From Bog-756 sp963696495 (GTDB taxonomy: Bacteria; Actinomycetota; Acidimicrobiia; Acidimicrobiales; RAAP-2), in NCBI GenBank assembly GCA_963696495.1, contig CAVOKJ010000003.1, positions 558,001 through 622,000 of the forward strand: DNA of 64,000 bases, written 5' to 3'. A program made the position numbers and the translations under genes. The notes under the pieces were generated by a model. The model had not been told where the DNA came from. It saw only the letters and a list, made by a program, of their open reading frames with translations, and ran no database searches. Of the stretch, positions 8,392-17,667 are shown piece by piece (the first letter of the stretch is position 1; each line of letters opens with the position of its first letter).

Positions 8392-9102
8392 ATGAGCGGA
8401 CAGGACCGCAAGGTCGTGATCGTCACGGGAGGTTCCCAGGGGATCGGCGCCGGCCTCGCCGCCGGGTACCGGCAGCGCGGCTGGGCGGTGGTGGCCACGT
8501 CCCGGACCATCGAGCCCGATGAGGATCCCGCGGTTCTCACCATCGACGGGGACATCGCTGACGCCGCCACCGCCGACCGGATCATCAGCGGGGCACTGGG
8601 GCGCTTCGGCCGCATCGACACCCTGGTGAACAACGCCGGGATCTACATCTCCAAGCCGTTCACCGACTACACCGCCGACGACTACGCCGCGGTGGTCGGC
8701 GTCAATCTCACTGGATTCTTCATGCTGACCCAGCGCGCCATCGTCGAGATGCTGAAACGGGGAGGCGGCCACATCGTCAACATCTCCGCCACCGTGGCCG
8801 ACTACGCCATTTCGAGCGCGCCCTCCGTCCTGACCTCGCTCACCAAAGGCGGCCTGGCTTCGGCGACCAGGTCGTTGGCCATCGAGTACGCCTCCCGTGG
8901 CATCCGCGTGAACGCCGTCTCCCCGGGTGTCATCCAGACGCATCCGGCCGAGAGCTACGCCGAACTGGGGGCGCAGCTCCCCCCGGTCGGGCACGTGGGT
9001 CAGATCGGCGACATCGTCGACGGCATCCTCTTCCTGGAATCGTCGCCGTTCATCACCGGCGAGGTCCTGCACATCGACGGTGGCCAGATCGCCGGCCACT
9101 GA
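8392..9102 (+). CDS. Short-chain dehydrogenase/reductase without the catalytic Tyr
   Basis: 236 residues behind gggagggg. The Rossmann cofactor motif is VTGGSQGIG (TGxxxGIG), followed by TLVNNAGIY and VNISATVAD with the catalytic Ser. The YxxxK position reads TSLTK, so the lysine is kept but the proton-donating Tyr is Thr. SDRs of this sub-type (LTKGGL plus SLAIEYASRGIRVNAVSPG) are, as I recall, not rare, so this may be a subfamily trait rather than decay. The C-terminus ends FITGEVLHIDGGQIAGH, the normal SDR close. Substrate unknown; it sits alone between the VOC operon and the surface-protein gene. Confidence 0.85.
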   Translation: MSGQDRKVVIVTGGSQGIGAGLAAGYRQRGWAVVATSRTIEPDEDPAVLTIDGDIADAATADRIISGALGRFGRIDTLVNNAGIYISKPFTDYTADDYAAVVGVNLTGFFMLTQRAIVEMLKRGGGHIVNISATVADYAISSAPSVLTSLTKGGLASATRSLAIEYASRGIRVNAVSPGVIQTHPAESYAELGAQLPPVGHVGQIGDIVDGILFLESSPFITGEVLHIDGGQIAGH

Positions 9103-9138
9103 GGCACCACCGACGATCGGCCCGCTCCCCCGCCGATG

Positions 9139-9162
9139 GGTCCCGAGAGGACCGGCCGGTCC
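9139..9162. repeat. Nested palindromes downstream of the SDR gene
   Basis: A perfect 14-bp palindrome ggaccggccggtcc (9149-9162) overlaps a second possible hairpin, ggtcc-cgaga-ggacc (9139-9153). They lie 37 bp after the SDR stop. Alternative pairing could form a terminator or a protein-binding site; no T-tract follows. Confidence 0.4.
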
Positions 9163-9294
9163 CTCCGGCGAGTTGGGGCCGAGGCTCCCCAGGCGTCGAC
9201 CCGGTACCAGCAAGCGCCGGGAACATAGGCCGACCCGGGCCACGATGCGAGATCCGGGGTAAAGCCGGCACCGGAACGGGCCGATGCGGAAACA

Positions 9295-11412
9295 GTGCAC
9301 CCGCAACGACACGCGCCGGCCCGGTCCGCGCCTCGCCCCCGTCGCGCCCACCGACCCCGATCCGTCGGCATCGCCCTCCTCGCCATGGCCCCGGTGGCGG
9401 CTCTGTTCGCCCTGGCCGCGGCGCCACCGGCCCGGGCGGCCACCCCACCCACCTACTCGGTCACCTTCGTGGCCCGGCAGTGCGGGACCTATCAGGACAT
9501 CACCGCCAACCTGGCCCGCAACAACATCCAGGAGAGCCTGCAGGACCTGGGCGCGGACACCGCCTACGCGTTCGGCCAACCGATCGCACCCTCGATCGAG
9601 GCGTCGAACCAGCCCAACTGCACCCCTCTTCCCAACTGGCAGTTCCAGTTCGGGAACGGCATCAACGGCACGACGCCGGGCACCAACCTGTCCCAGGTAG
9701 CCAACCCGGTGTCTCCCCCGTTCACGACGCAGGCTTCGGTCCCGCTCCTCGACGTCAACGGCAACCCCACCGGATCCACCATCGCCGGGGCCGTCACCAC
9801 CACGCTCACCCAGGCCCAGGTGAGCCAGGCCGCCAACCACAACCTGTGGGTCCAGGGCGGCACCACGACCGACCCGTTGGGTGCTGCCACCTTCGGCGCC
9901 GGCACGCACGGATTCGGTGCGCTGCGCTGTGCGGTGGACAACCTGAACGGCGACAACGTCGAGTGGGTGGGCTTCCCCTCGGGGCAGACCCACGTCTTCT
10001 GCTACTACTACGCGGTTACCCTGCCCCAGCCGGCAGCCACCGTCACGATCGTCAAGCAACTGGGGCTGGGGGCGACCAGCCCCGAGACGTTCCACTTCCG
10101 TGGCAACATCTCGTACAACGCCAACGGCGACTTCGACGTGTCGACGGCGAATTCGATCACGTTCACGCGGGCGTCGGCCACACCCTGGAACTTCCGTGAG
10201 ATCGTGCCCAACAACCCCAACTACCCCGGCGACCCGACCGACCTGGCCAGCCCGGACTTCAACTTCGCCTCGGTCACCTGCACCAGCACCCTCGGAACCA
10301 GCACCATCAACGGGACGGCGTTCAGCGCCGGCACCCCCTACGTCTCGACCACGGATCCGGAAGTGGCGGATCTGGTGCTCGGCGCGGGCGACAACACCAC
10401 GTGCACCTACGTCGACAACCCCAACGTGACCCAGCTGAGCGTGTTCAAGGCGACGACGGGCGGCTTCGGCGGCCCGTTCCCGATCACCGTCACTCCACCG
10501 ACCGGCCCGGCAGTGCAGGGGAGCGCGACGACCACGGCGGCCGATGCACCCGTCCTGGCTGCGACCACCACCGACCACATCGTGGGTCAGCCGGCCACCT
10601 ACACCATCAGCGAGACGCTCCCGTCGGCCACCTCGGCCGGGTCGTGGTCGGTGGCGGACTTCGCCTGCAGCGGCCAGCCGGCGTTCCCGGTGAGCACGAC
10701 CCAGACCGTCCAGATCCCGGTGTCGGTGGGGGCGAACACGCCCTTTGACTGCCTGTTCATCAACTCGTTCACCCCGACGGGCTCGATCACGATCACCAAG
10801 ACGACCACCGGTGGCACCGGCACCACCGAGTTCGCCATCGTCCCGACGACGCCGGAAGGTCAGGGCGACACCGCCGATCCGGTCTACTCGGCGACCACCA
10901 CCGAGGTCGGGGTGCCGGTCACGGCCAGCCAGGTCTCGGGCGACTACTCCCTCGACTCGCTCGACCTCGGGCAGTACTCGATCGTGGAGTCGGGACCGGA
11001 CGACACCGCCGGCGGTTCCTGGGCCCCGCAGGCCATCACCTGCAACGGCGTCAGCTCCGACCCGACCTCCAGCGACGTGCTGGTCACCCTGACCGTGACG
11101 GACCCCCAGGTGGCCTGCGCCTTCACCAATGCCTTCACCCCCACACCTCCGGCCACGACCACGACGACGACCACGACGACGGCTCCGACCGTGGCGCCGA
11201 CCACGGCCCCGACCGGTACGGGCAGCGTGGCGGCCACCGACGCGGGGGTGACTGACGGACGCCTGGCGGCGACGGGCGCCGATGTCCGGTCCCTGCTCGG
11301 GATCGCCGCCGCCCTGATCCTGGCCGGCGCCACCCTGCTCCTCGTGGATCGCCCCCGTCGGCGCCCCGACCTCGTCGCCGACTACGCCGGGGACGAGCCC
11401 TGGTCACCCTGA
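9295..11412 (+). CDS. Large sortase-anchored surface protein (LAATG signal)
   Basis: 705 residues from a GTG. A long basic N-region precedes a hydrophobic signal sequence (VGIALLAMAPVAALFALAAA) ending in ARA, so cleavage near residue 49 is expected. The body is Thr/Ser/Pro/Asn-rich with repeated beta-sandwich units resembling prealbumin-like domains: each starts like ITITKTTTGGTGTTEF or VTIVKQLGLG and ends with a Cys near CTYVDNP, CLFINSF or CAFTNAF. A Thr-rich spacer (around 625-640) leads to LAATG at 657-661, a membrane span and a final RPRRRP-containing tail. LAxTG is the class E sortase recognition motif of high-GC actinobacteria. Role is probably adhesion or matrix structure; no enzymatic domain is seen. 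Confidence 0.8.
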   Translation: MHPQRHAPARSAPRPRRAHRPRSVGIALLAMAPVAALFALAAAPPARAATPPTYSVTFVARQCGTYQDITANLARNNIQESLQDLGADTAYAFGQPIAPSIEASNQPNCTPLPNWQFQFGNGINGTTPGTNLSQVANPVSPPFTTQASVPLLDVNGNPTGSTIAGAVTTTLTQAQVSQAANHNLWVQGGTTTDPLGAATFGAGTHGFGALRCAVDNLNGDNVEWVGFPSGQTHVFCYYYAVTLPQPAATVTIVKQLGLGATSPETFHFRGNISYNANGDFDVSTANSITFTRASATPWNFREIVPNNPNYPGDPTDLASPDFNFASVTCTSTLGTSTINGTAFSAGTPYVSTTDPEVADLVLGAGDNTTCTYVDNPNVTQLSVFKATTGGFGGPFPITVTPPTGPAVQGSATTTAADAPVLAATTTDHIVGQPATYTISETLPSATSAGSWSVADFACSGQPAFPVSTTQTVQIPVSVGANTPFDCLFINSFTPTGSITITKTTTGGTGTTEFAIVPTTPEGQGDTADPVYSATTTEVGVPVTASQVSGDYSLDSLDLGQYSIVESGPDDTAGGSWAPQAITCNGVSSDPTSSDVLVTLTVTDPQVACAFTNAFTPTPPATTTTTTTTTAPTVAPTTAPTGTGSVAATDAGVTDGRLAATGADVRSLLGIAAALILAGATLLLVDRPRRRPDLVADYAGDEPWSP

Positions 11413-11440
11413 TCGGGTCACCCCCCGCCGCGTCCACCCG

Positions 11441-12145
11441 TCACCAGGCGACGGTCTGACCCAGGTAGTCGAGGAAGTGGAGGCCGGGGCGGCCGCGTTG
11501 GCCGTCGACGGTCGTGACGAGGTTCGGGATGCTCTCGCCGACGGTGAGGCGGGCGTTGGGGCCGCCGAGCTCGGTCTTGACCCAGCCCGGTGCCAGGAGG
11601 AGGAGCGTTCGCCGGTCGTCGTGGTGCCGGGCTGCATAACTGCGCATGAGCTGGTTGAGGGCAGATTTGCTGGCCCGGTAGATCTCGAAGCCGCCGCCTT
11701 GGTTGTTGGTGATGCTGCCCTGGCCCGAGGACATGACCGCGAGGGTGCCACCCGGGTCGATGCACGGGGCGAGGGCCTCGATGACCCGCATCGGGCTCAG
11801 CGCGTTGGTGACCATCAGGCGGGTGAACTCCTCGGTCGTGACGGTCGCGGTGGTCTGGCCCGGACCGGTCGTGACACCGGCGTTGACGAAGAGGAGATCG
11901 AACCTGCGGGTGCGGAGACGGTCGGCGAGGGCCTGCACCTCCAGCGGTGCGTTGATGTCGACGTGTTCGATCTCCAACCGCCCGCCGGCGCTGTCCTGCA
12001 GCTCGTGCAACGCGGTGCGGCCGGGGGTGCGGACCGTCGCCACCACGCGAGACCCTCGGTCGAGGTACTCGGCGGCGATCGCAAGGCCGAGGCCGCGGGA
12101 GGCACCGATGAGGAGGACGGTTGCGTTGCCTGCGTCCGGGCTCAC
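11441..12145 (-). CDS. Short-chain dehydrogenase/reductase
   Basis: 234 residues from ATG. All SDR marks are intact: LLIGASRGLGLAIA for cofactor binding, LLFVNAGV in place of NNAG, LAVMSSGQGS with the catalytic Ser, and YRASKSALNQL giving the Tyr and Lys of YxxxK, followed by LLLLAPGWVKTELGG. This arrangement, with an atypical VNAG and a PGWVKTE, is like the C-factor/CsgA-type and sniffer-type SDRs. Substrate unknown. It is convergent with the sortase-anchored protein (28 bp between stops) and on the same strand as the huge secreted protein upstream, but separated from it by a terminator-like hairpin. Confidence 0.88.
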   Translation of the reverse strand: MSPDAGNATVLLIGASRGLGLAIAAEYLDRGSRVVATVRTPGRTALHELQDSAGGRLEIEHVDINAPLEVQALADRLRTRRFDLLFVNAGVTTGPGQTTATVTTEEFTRLMVTNALSPMRVIEALAPCIDPGGTLAVMSSGQGSITNNQGGGFEIYRASKSALNQLMRSYAARHHDDRRTLLLLAPGWVKTELGGPNARLTVGESIPNLVTTVDGQRGRPGLHFLDYLGQTVAW

Positions 12146-12314
12146 GATCCCCCGGTCGGGATCACCGGCTGCGAAGCGATCAGCTGCATAGGCCCAGTCT
12201 GCCAGCCTGCTTTCCCGGCTGACGGCCGCCCACCGACACGGGTGGGTCGACCCTCGAGCTCACAAGGTTCCTTGGTGCCCGGCGATGCCGGTTGCCCGGG
12301 CACGACAAGAGAAA

Positions 12315-12373
12315 GGACGCCGGGTGGCCCACTCGGCCTTTCGGCACGAGCGACTGGGTGCCACCCGGCGTCC
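12315..12373 (-). terminator. Strong hairpin, likely terminator of the large secreted protein gene
   Basis: A perfect 14-bp inverted repeat, ggacgccgggtggc at 12315-12328 and its complement at 12360-12373, has a 31-nt loop. It begins 9 bp after the stop codon of the minus-strand gene. On that strand the stem is followed by TTTCTCTTG, a modest T-rich tail. Confidence 0.65.
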
Positions 12374-12382
12374 TCCGCCCAA

Positions 12383-15300
12383 TCAGAACCCGAAGTTGTT
12401 GCGGGCCCCGTTGGCGTCGATGAGGGAGTACCCGGTGCTGGTCGGGGAGACGATCATCCCCACCGCCTCGAGCCCGGCGTTCCCTCCCGATCCGTGGAAC
12501 GAGGCGTCCCCGAAGGTGAAGATCCCGCCGTCGGAGGCGACCAGCCAGTAGCCGCGGCCGTCCCGGGTGGGAGCCATGCCGTTGATCGGCTGGTTCAGCC
12601 GGATGTTCCCGGTCGAGCCGTGGAACTGGGCGTCACCGAAGGTGAAGATCCCGCCGTCGGAGGCGACCAGCCAGTAGCCGTTCCCCGATGGCGTGGCCGA
12701 CATACCCACGACCGGCTTGTTGAGCCGGATGTTCCCGGTCGAGCCGTGGAACTGGGCGTCACCGAAGCTGAACACCCCGCCGTCGGAGGCCACCAGCCAG
12801 TAGCCCTTCCCATCGAGGGTGCTGGTGATACCCACGATGGGCTGGTTGAGCCGGATGGCCCCGGTCGAGCCGTAGAACTGGGCGTCACCGAAGCTGAACA
12901 CCCCGCCGTCGGTGGCGACCAGCCAGTAGCCCTTCCCGTCCGGCGTGGCGGCGATGCCCACGACCGGGTCGTTCAGGTGCCTGCCGGCCATGGAGCCGTA
13001 GTTGGCCGCCGTCCCGTAGTTGGCCACCGAGCCGTTGGACCCAGCCATCCAGTAGCCGAGTCCGTCCGGCGTGGCCGCCAGCCGGTTGCCACCGGCCAGG
13101 GTGGTGGTCACCTTGGGGTTCACGGTCAGCGTGAAGCCCTGGCTGACCTCGCCGCTGGCGTTGGCCGCCTCCCAGGTGAGGTGGGTGGTGCCCGCCGAGG
13201 TGGGCGTCCCCGAGAGGGTGCCGGTCCCGTTGCCGTGGTCGACGAAGGCGAGCCCGCTGGGCAGCGACCCGGTCCACCCGAGCGACGGGGTGGGATACCC
13301 CTGGCTGGAGACGGTGAAGGAGAACGCCTGGCCCGCCGCGGCACCGGCCGAGGCCGCACTGGTGATGGCCGGCGGCGCGGTGACCACGATGGACAGGGCC
13401 TGGGTCGTGGTCGACGTCCCGTTGTAGGCGTTGGTGGCCGTGACCACGATGGTGGTGGTGCCCGTGGTCGTCGGGGTCCCCGAGATCAGGGCCTCGGCGT
13501 TGGCCCCGGCCACCGGGGCCGGTGCCGACCAGGACAATCCGGCCGGGAGTGCCCCGGACTCGGTGATCGAGGTGACGGCGGGACCCCCGGTGGCGGTCAC
13601 GGCGATCTCCCCCGCCTTCCCCACCGGGAAGTCCTGGGTGGCGGCGCTGGTGAAGGTCGGTGGCCCCGAGGGATCCACCGCGATGGTGACCGGCAAGGTG
13701 GCCGTCGACCCCGACGAGTTGGTGGCCGTGATGGTGATCGGGTAGGACCCGGTGGCCACGGCCGTCGTGGTGGAGGTGATGGTGGCCGATCCCGTCGCCG
13801 GAGAGGGCACCGTCCAGGTCAGCCCGGTCGGCAGGGTGCCGGCCTCGGTGAGGGTGGCGGCCGGGAAGCCCGTGGTGGTCACCGTATAGGTGCTGGCCGT
13901 CCCCGAGTAGAAGGTGGCCGTCGCCGCACTGGTGATCGTCGGCGCCTGCGAGTTGGTCAGGGTGAAGGCCTGGGTGGTCGTCCCCGCCGTGTTGGTGGCC
14001 GTGATGGTGATCGGGTAGCTCCCGCCCGAAGCGGCGGCCGGGGTGCCCGAGATGGTGGCGGTCCCGTTGCCGTTGTTGACGAAGGTGAGGCCCGAGGGCA
14101 GCACCCCCGTCTCGGAGAGGGCGGGTGCCGGCTCACCGGTGGTGGTCACCGTGGTGGTGAAGGCCGCACCGACGATGGAGTTGGCGGTGGCGGCACTGGT
14201 GATGACCGGGGCACCGTTCTCGTCGAGGACCAGGGAGCCGCCGGCGGCGACGCTCGTCCAGGTGGACAGCTCACCGGCGTAGGAGGTGCCGTAGGCGACG
14301 CCGCCGACGGTGGTGCCCGCCGGGGCGGTGACCGGCACGTTGACCGCACCGGTGCCCGAGTTGGTCACCGTGACCACGCCGTTCTGCTCGGTGGCCTTGA
14401 CCGTCCCGGCACCGAGGGCCGTCGTCCAGTTGGTCTGGTCGGCGAGAATGGAGCCGATGGCCCCCAGGGTGGGCTGCTCGTAGGGCGTGGCCGACGTGTA
14501 GTAGGTGTGATAGTCGGCCAACAGCGGGTTGAGCACCGAGTAGAGCAGGCCGTCACCGGTGGTGTCGGCCGTGGCCGGCGGGGTGCCGGCCGTGGCCGCA
14601 CCGGCCGGGGGCGTGCCCATCAGGTTGGTCTGGTGGACGTAGCTGGGCTCGGGGTTGTTGGACAGCATGTTCTGCAGCATGCCGGTCACGACCTGGTTCA
14701 CGATGTCGGCGAAGGTGAACGGGGTGGTCGAACACGTGGTGACCGATGTCGACTTGCACTGGCTGTCGGGGGCATCGGCGTCGTAGAGGGTGTTGTACTC
14801 ATCGACCTCCTGGGCCTCGGTCGAGGCGTTGTAGAAGATGTTGATCGGGTGGCGGGGGGCGACCTCGGAGGTCCCGTCCACGAAGGGGACGCCGGCCGCA
14901 TAGGTGGCACCGGTGTAGGACGTGTTGGTGCCCCCGGAGATGTCACCGGTCCCGAAGGTGGCATCCGCCGGGTCGGGATAGGCCTTGGAGGCGTCCGCCC
15001 CGACCGTGGTGATCCCCACGGCCTCGAGGGCCGGGATGAAGTAGGGGTTCTGCTCCCAGGGCGTCTCCTGGGCGTTCTCCACGATGGGCGGGGTCCACCC
15101 GGCCGGCTCGGCGGTGCCCACCGCCCCGGTGTCGGTGTAGGTGAGCTCGAGTTCGCCACCACCCGAGACGTTGGTGGTGGAGCTCGGGTTGCCCGAGCTG
15201 TTGTCGGGCAGGGTGGCCGAGGACGGGGTGGACAGGGTGCCGATCTGGGACCAGGCCCCCACCGTGGTGCCGGTCACCGGCGCCCGGTAGACGATGTAGT

Positions 15301-16834
15301 TGTCCGCATGGCAGATGGCCTGCCAGACGAGGGAGACGGAGCCATCGGCCGGGACGGTGAGCGGGTCGGTCACGTAGGCCTGGGACTGGTCGATGCTCGT
15401 GGAGTCGGCCGAGTTGAACTGGTCGGTCACCGCGTACTCGTAGGTGCCGGCGCCGAGCGTCCCCCCGGTGGTATTGACCGTCTCGGTGTCGAGGTCCGGC
15501 GGATCGACCGTGGCCGGGGTACCCGGCTCGAGGTCGGCGAATCCCGAGTGGTTGCCGGGCACGAACACCTGTGGGTTCTCGTACCCGAGGGCGTCCGAGG
15601 TGTCGGTCGACTCGGTCAGGCCGAGGCCGCCGGTGCCGGCGGTGGCTCCCGGGGCGGCCGCCGCCTCGGAGGTGTTCTGGTTGAGCTCGGCCTCGATGTA
15701 GTTCTGGGAGGCACAGCCCACGTCCAGATAGGGCGTGTCGTAGGTGTGGCTGAGCCAGCCGAAGTCGTCGGCGTAGGACTTGCCGGTGGCCGGGTCGGTG
15801 GCCTGGAACTCCGCCAGCAACGGATCGGGACCGGCGGTGTCACCGGGCAGGTCGAGCTCGCCGGCCTGGTACTCGTCGGTGCCCCCGTAGTTGAACAGCT
15901 GGTCCATGCGGAAGTCGTTGGCCGCCGACCAGTTGGCGGCGGTAACGACATCGGCGGGCTGCATGCGCAGCGAGTCGGCATCGGAGTAGTCGTTGTCGTG
16001 CACCGCCGTGCTCCAGGCGTTGTCCGGCGTGAACGTGTCGTCGATGTCCATCTCGACGTAGTTGCGATCGAGGCCGAGGTGCGTGTCCGAGGTGACCCAG
16101 TTGATGAGCCCGGGGGCCAGCAGGAGCCACTGGAGCATGGTGGAGCTGTAGTCGAAGTTGAGGGCGAGCTCGGAGACGTTGGCCTGCGGGTCGGTGCTCG
16201 GGTGCTGGTAGACGCCGGCGAGGATGGCCCCGGTGCTGGAGTCGAGCCACGGCGTGAACGCCGCGCCGGTGATGGCGGTCGCCGGGTAACCGAGCGAGCC
16301 GGTGGAGAACGGAACCGTCCCGGCCAGTCCGGGCAGCCCGGCGAGTCCCGCCGCCGTCAACGTCCCGTTGGTGCCGTCGAGGACGGCGGTGGTGGACGAG
16401 GCATTCTCCCCGACCCCGGTGTAGGGGGCGGTGTAGCCGTCGAGCTGGCGAACGCCGTAGGTGGACTCATAGGAGTACAGCGCGGTCAGCTGACCGGATG
16501 CGAAGGCCGCCGGCGAGTCGGCGATCACCACGCCGTTGAAGTTGCCCACCGAACCGGTGGTCAGCGCCGGGAGGGTGACCGTCTCGGCGCCGTAGGTACC
16601 CGCCGCGGTGGCCAAGGTGTAGCTGACGCCCTCGCTCGACAGCGCCGCCTGCCAGGCAGCCGTGGTCGGATCGGTGGAGCCGCTCCCGATCAGGAGCACG
16701 TTGAGGCTGAGCTCGGGCGGAGCGGTGACCGCCGCCGCCGGTGTGGTCACGATCGACAGTGAAGCGACCATGAGCATGGTGACCAGCGCGCAGCCGGTCA
16801 CCGTCTTGAACGCAGAATGACGCAGACGAGTCAT
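12383..16834 (-). CDS. Very large secreted protein: CE18-like deacetylase region, Ig-like domains, YWLVASDGG repeats
   Basis: 1483 residues. Residues 1-36 form a signal peptide. The N-terminal ~850 residues resemble, in motif order, the Agd3-type (CE18) exopolysaccharide deacetylases and their carbohydrate-binding domain: NYVEMDIDDTFTPDNAW near 262 with the Asp pair, GWLSHTYDTPYLD near 361 with His and Asp, and PGNHSGF near 426. Residues ~875-1240 hold four putative Ig-like (He_PIG) domains, each opening with a PxITSAA-type strand and containing LPSGL or LPTGL. From ~1250 come six ~42-residue repeats (GYWLVASDGGIFTFGDAQFH type), four strong and two degenerate, typical of actinobacterial exported proteins. 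GAGGAG precedes the ATG. The deacetylase call rests on motif resemblance only; the rest is secure. Confidence 0.6.
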   Translation of the reverse strand: MTRLRHSAFKTVTGCALVTMLMVASLSIVTTPAAAVTAPPELSLNVLLIGSGSTDPTTAAWQAALSSEGVSYTLATAAGTYGAETVTLPALTTGSVGNFNGVVIADSPAAFASGQLTALYSYESTYGVRQLDGYTAPYTGVGENASSTTAVLDGTNGTLTAAGLAGLPGLAGTVPFSTGSLGYPATAITGAAFTPWLDSSTGAILAGVYQHPSTDPQANVSELALNFDYSSTMLQWLLLAPGLINWVTSDTHLGLDRNYVEMDIDDTFTPDNAWSTAVHDNDYSDADSLRMQPADVVTAANWSAANDFRMDQLFNYGGTDEYQAGELDLPGDTAGPDPLLAEFQATDPATGKSYADDFGWLSHTYDTPYLDVGCASQNYIEAELNQNTSEAAAAPGATAGTGGLGLTESTDTSDALGYENPQVFVPGNHSGFADLEPGTPATVDPPDLDTETVNTTGGTLGAGTYEYAVTDQFNSADSTSIDQSQAYVTDPLTVPADGSVSLVWQAICHADNYIVYRAPVTGTTVGAWSQIGTLSTPSSATLPDNSSGNPSSTTNVSGGGELELTYTDTGAVGTAEPAGWTPPIVENAQETPWEQNPYFIPALEAVGITTVGADASKAYPDPADATFGTGDISGGTNTSYTGATYAAGVPFVDGTSEVAPRHPINIFYNASTEAQEVDEYNTLYDADAPDSQCKSTSVTTCSTTPFTFADIVNQVVTGMLQNMLSNNPEPSYVHQTNLMGTPPAGAATAGTPPATADTTGDGLLYSVLNPLLADYHTYYTSATPYEQPTLGAIGSILADQTNWTTALGAGTVKATEQNGVVTVTNSGTGAVNVPVTAPAGTTVGGVAYGTSYAGELSTWTSVAAGGSLVLDENGAPVITSAATANSIVGAAFTTTVTTTGEPAPALSETGVLPSGLTFVNNGNGTATISGTPAAASGGSYPITITATNTAGTTTQAFTLTNSQAPTITSAATATFYSGTASTYTVTTTGFPAATLTEAGTLPTGLTWTVPSPATGSATITSTTTAVATGSYPITITATNSSGSTATLPVTIAVDPSGPPTFTSAATQDFPVGKAGEIAVTATGGPAVTSITESGALPAGLSWSAPAPVAGANAEALISGTPTTTGTTTIVVTATNAYNGTSTTTQALSIVVTAPPAITSAASAGAAAGQAFSFTVSSQGYPTPSLGWTGSLPSGLAFVDHGNGTGTLSGTPTSAGTTHLTWEAANASGEVSQGFTLTVNPKVTTTLAGGNRLAATPDGLGYWMAGSNGSVANYGTAANYGSMAGRHLNDPVVGIAATPDGKGYWLVATDGGVFSFGDAQFYGSTGAIRLNQPIVGITSTLDGKGYWLVASDGGVFSFGDAQFHGSTGNIRLNKPVVGMSATPSGNGYWLVASDGGIFTFGDAQFHGSTGNIRLNQPINGMAPTRDGRGYWLVASDGGIFTFGDASFHGSGGNAGLEAVGMIVSPTSTGYSLIDANGARNNFGF

Positions 16835-17211
16835 GGAATCGGATCTCCTCAGCGCGGCCCCTGCCCGATGCCTGGCTGCGCACGATCCACCTTAAGAGTC
16901 AGCTGAGAAGGCGCACACCCTTGACCGCACCGGAGGCACCCTGCACTTTTCGGAGTCGGACCCTCGCACAATCGAGCTGGTCCGTCGGGGCCGAATGACG
17001 GCACGACCAGGCTGTTCACCGTGGCTACACATCAAGGTGACCCTTGGCTGTCCACTGGGTCTAGACACCCTGCCGCCGGCTGGCACCTGACCGAAGGCGA
17101 TCCTGGTCGTGGTTCCGTCCAGCGGCAGGGCGGCCGCCGGGGTGGCAGAATCCGTCGGCGGAGATCGCCACATCCGAACAGCGCCCGGCCATCCAGTAAC
17201 GGCGGTACGAG
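16835..17211. other. Divergent intergenic region (no gene seen)
   Basis: 377 bp between the large secreted protein (minus) and the SRPBCC gene (plus). On the minus strand TAAGGT (16894-16889) is a plausible -10 box about 55 bp before the ATG. On the plus strand no clear promoter or ribosome-binding site was found. A short ctgaga...acccttga pattern at 16903-16924 resembles part of a thiamine riboswitch but the rest of that element is missing. Confidence 0.4.
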
Positions 17212-17652
17212 ATGAGCGTCATGTCAGGCGGGACACACAGCTTCCGGTGCTTCACGCCGGCCGATCCAGCCAGGGTCTGGGCCGCCCTGACCGATGGCGA
17301 GCAGACAGCCCGATACCTGCACGGGCTCGTCGCCGACTCGTCGTGGTGCGCCGATGCCCCGATACGCTTCCGGGCCGTCCCGGTCCAGCCGGAGGTCCCC
17401 CTCGCACTGGTGGGTCGAGTGCTCTGTGCTCAGCCCGGTCGTTGGCTCTCCTACCTCCTGAGCTCAGGACCGGCAGACCCGTGCACCTATCTCACCTGGC
17501 AGCTCCGGCCCTGTCCCGGAGGCTCGACGGTAGGTCTCCAGGTCGATCGGGCCGAATGCGCCGACACGGAAGAGGAGGCCGAGAACACGTGGTTGCCCGT
17601 GCTGGCCGCACTGCAAGCGCTGCTCGCCCGAGATTATCCGTCACGAACCTAG
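17212..17652 (+). CDS. SRPBCC (START/AHSA1-like) domain protein
   Basis: 146 residues. The opening HSFRCFTPADPARVWAALTD followed by TARYL is the usual first strand and helix of SRPBCC/AHSA1 proteins, and the C-terminus NTWLPVLAALQALLARD is the long closing helix. These proteins form a hydrophobic cavity and bind lipids, polyketides or act as chaperone co-factors; no ligand can be named. Cysteines are unusually frequent (six) for a protein of this size. No strong Shine-Dalgarno is seen before the ATG; a second ATG lies three codons in. It converges on the MazG-like gene with only 15 bp between stops. Confidence 0.7.
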   Translation: MSVMSGGTHSFRCFTPADPARVWAALTDGEQTARYLHGLVADSSWCADAPIRFRAVPVQPEVPLALVGRVLCAQPGRWLSYLLSSGPADPCTYLTWQLRPCPGGSTVGLQVDRAECADTEEEAENTWLPVLAALQALLARDYPSRT

Positions 17653-17667
17653 GGATCCCCCCACCGG

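Noticed and set aside
11477..16762. Plus-strand open frame of 1761 codons opposite the large secreted protein
   Set aside because: It is a GC-skew shadow: highly biased Gly/Arg/Val composition, no domain, no ribosome-binding site, and the opposite strand has a signal peptide and clear repeats.
16903..16924. ctgaga ... acccttga pattern resembling part of a thiamine (TPP) riboswitch
   Set aside because: The second conserved arm and the closing stems are missing, and the downstream gene is an SRPBCC protein about 290 bp away with no link to thiamine.
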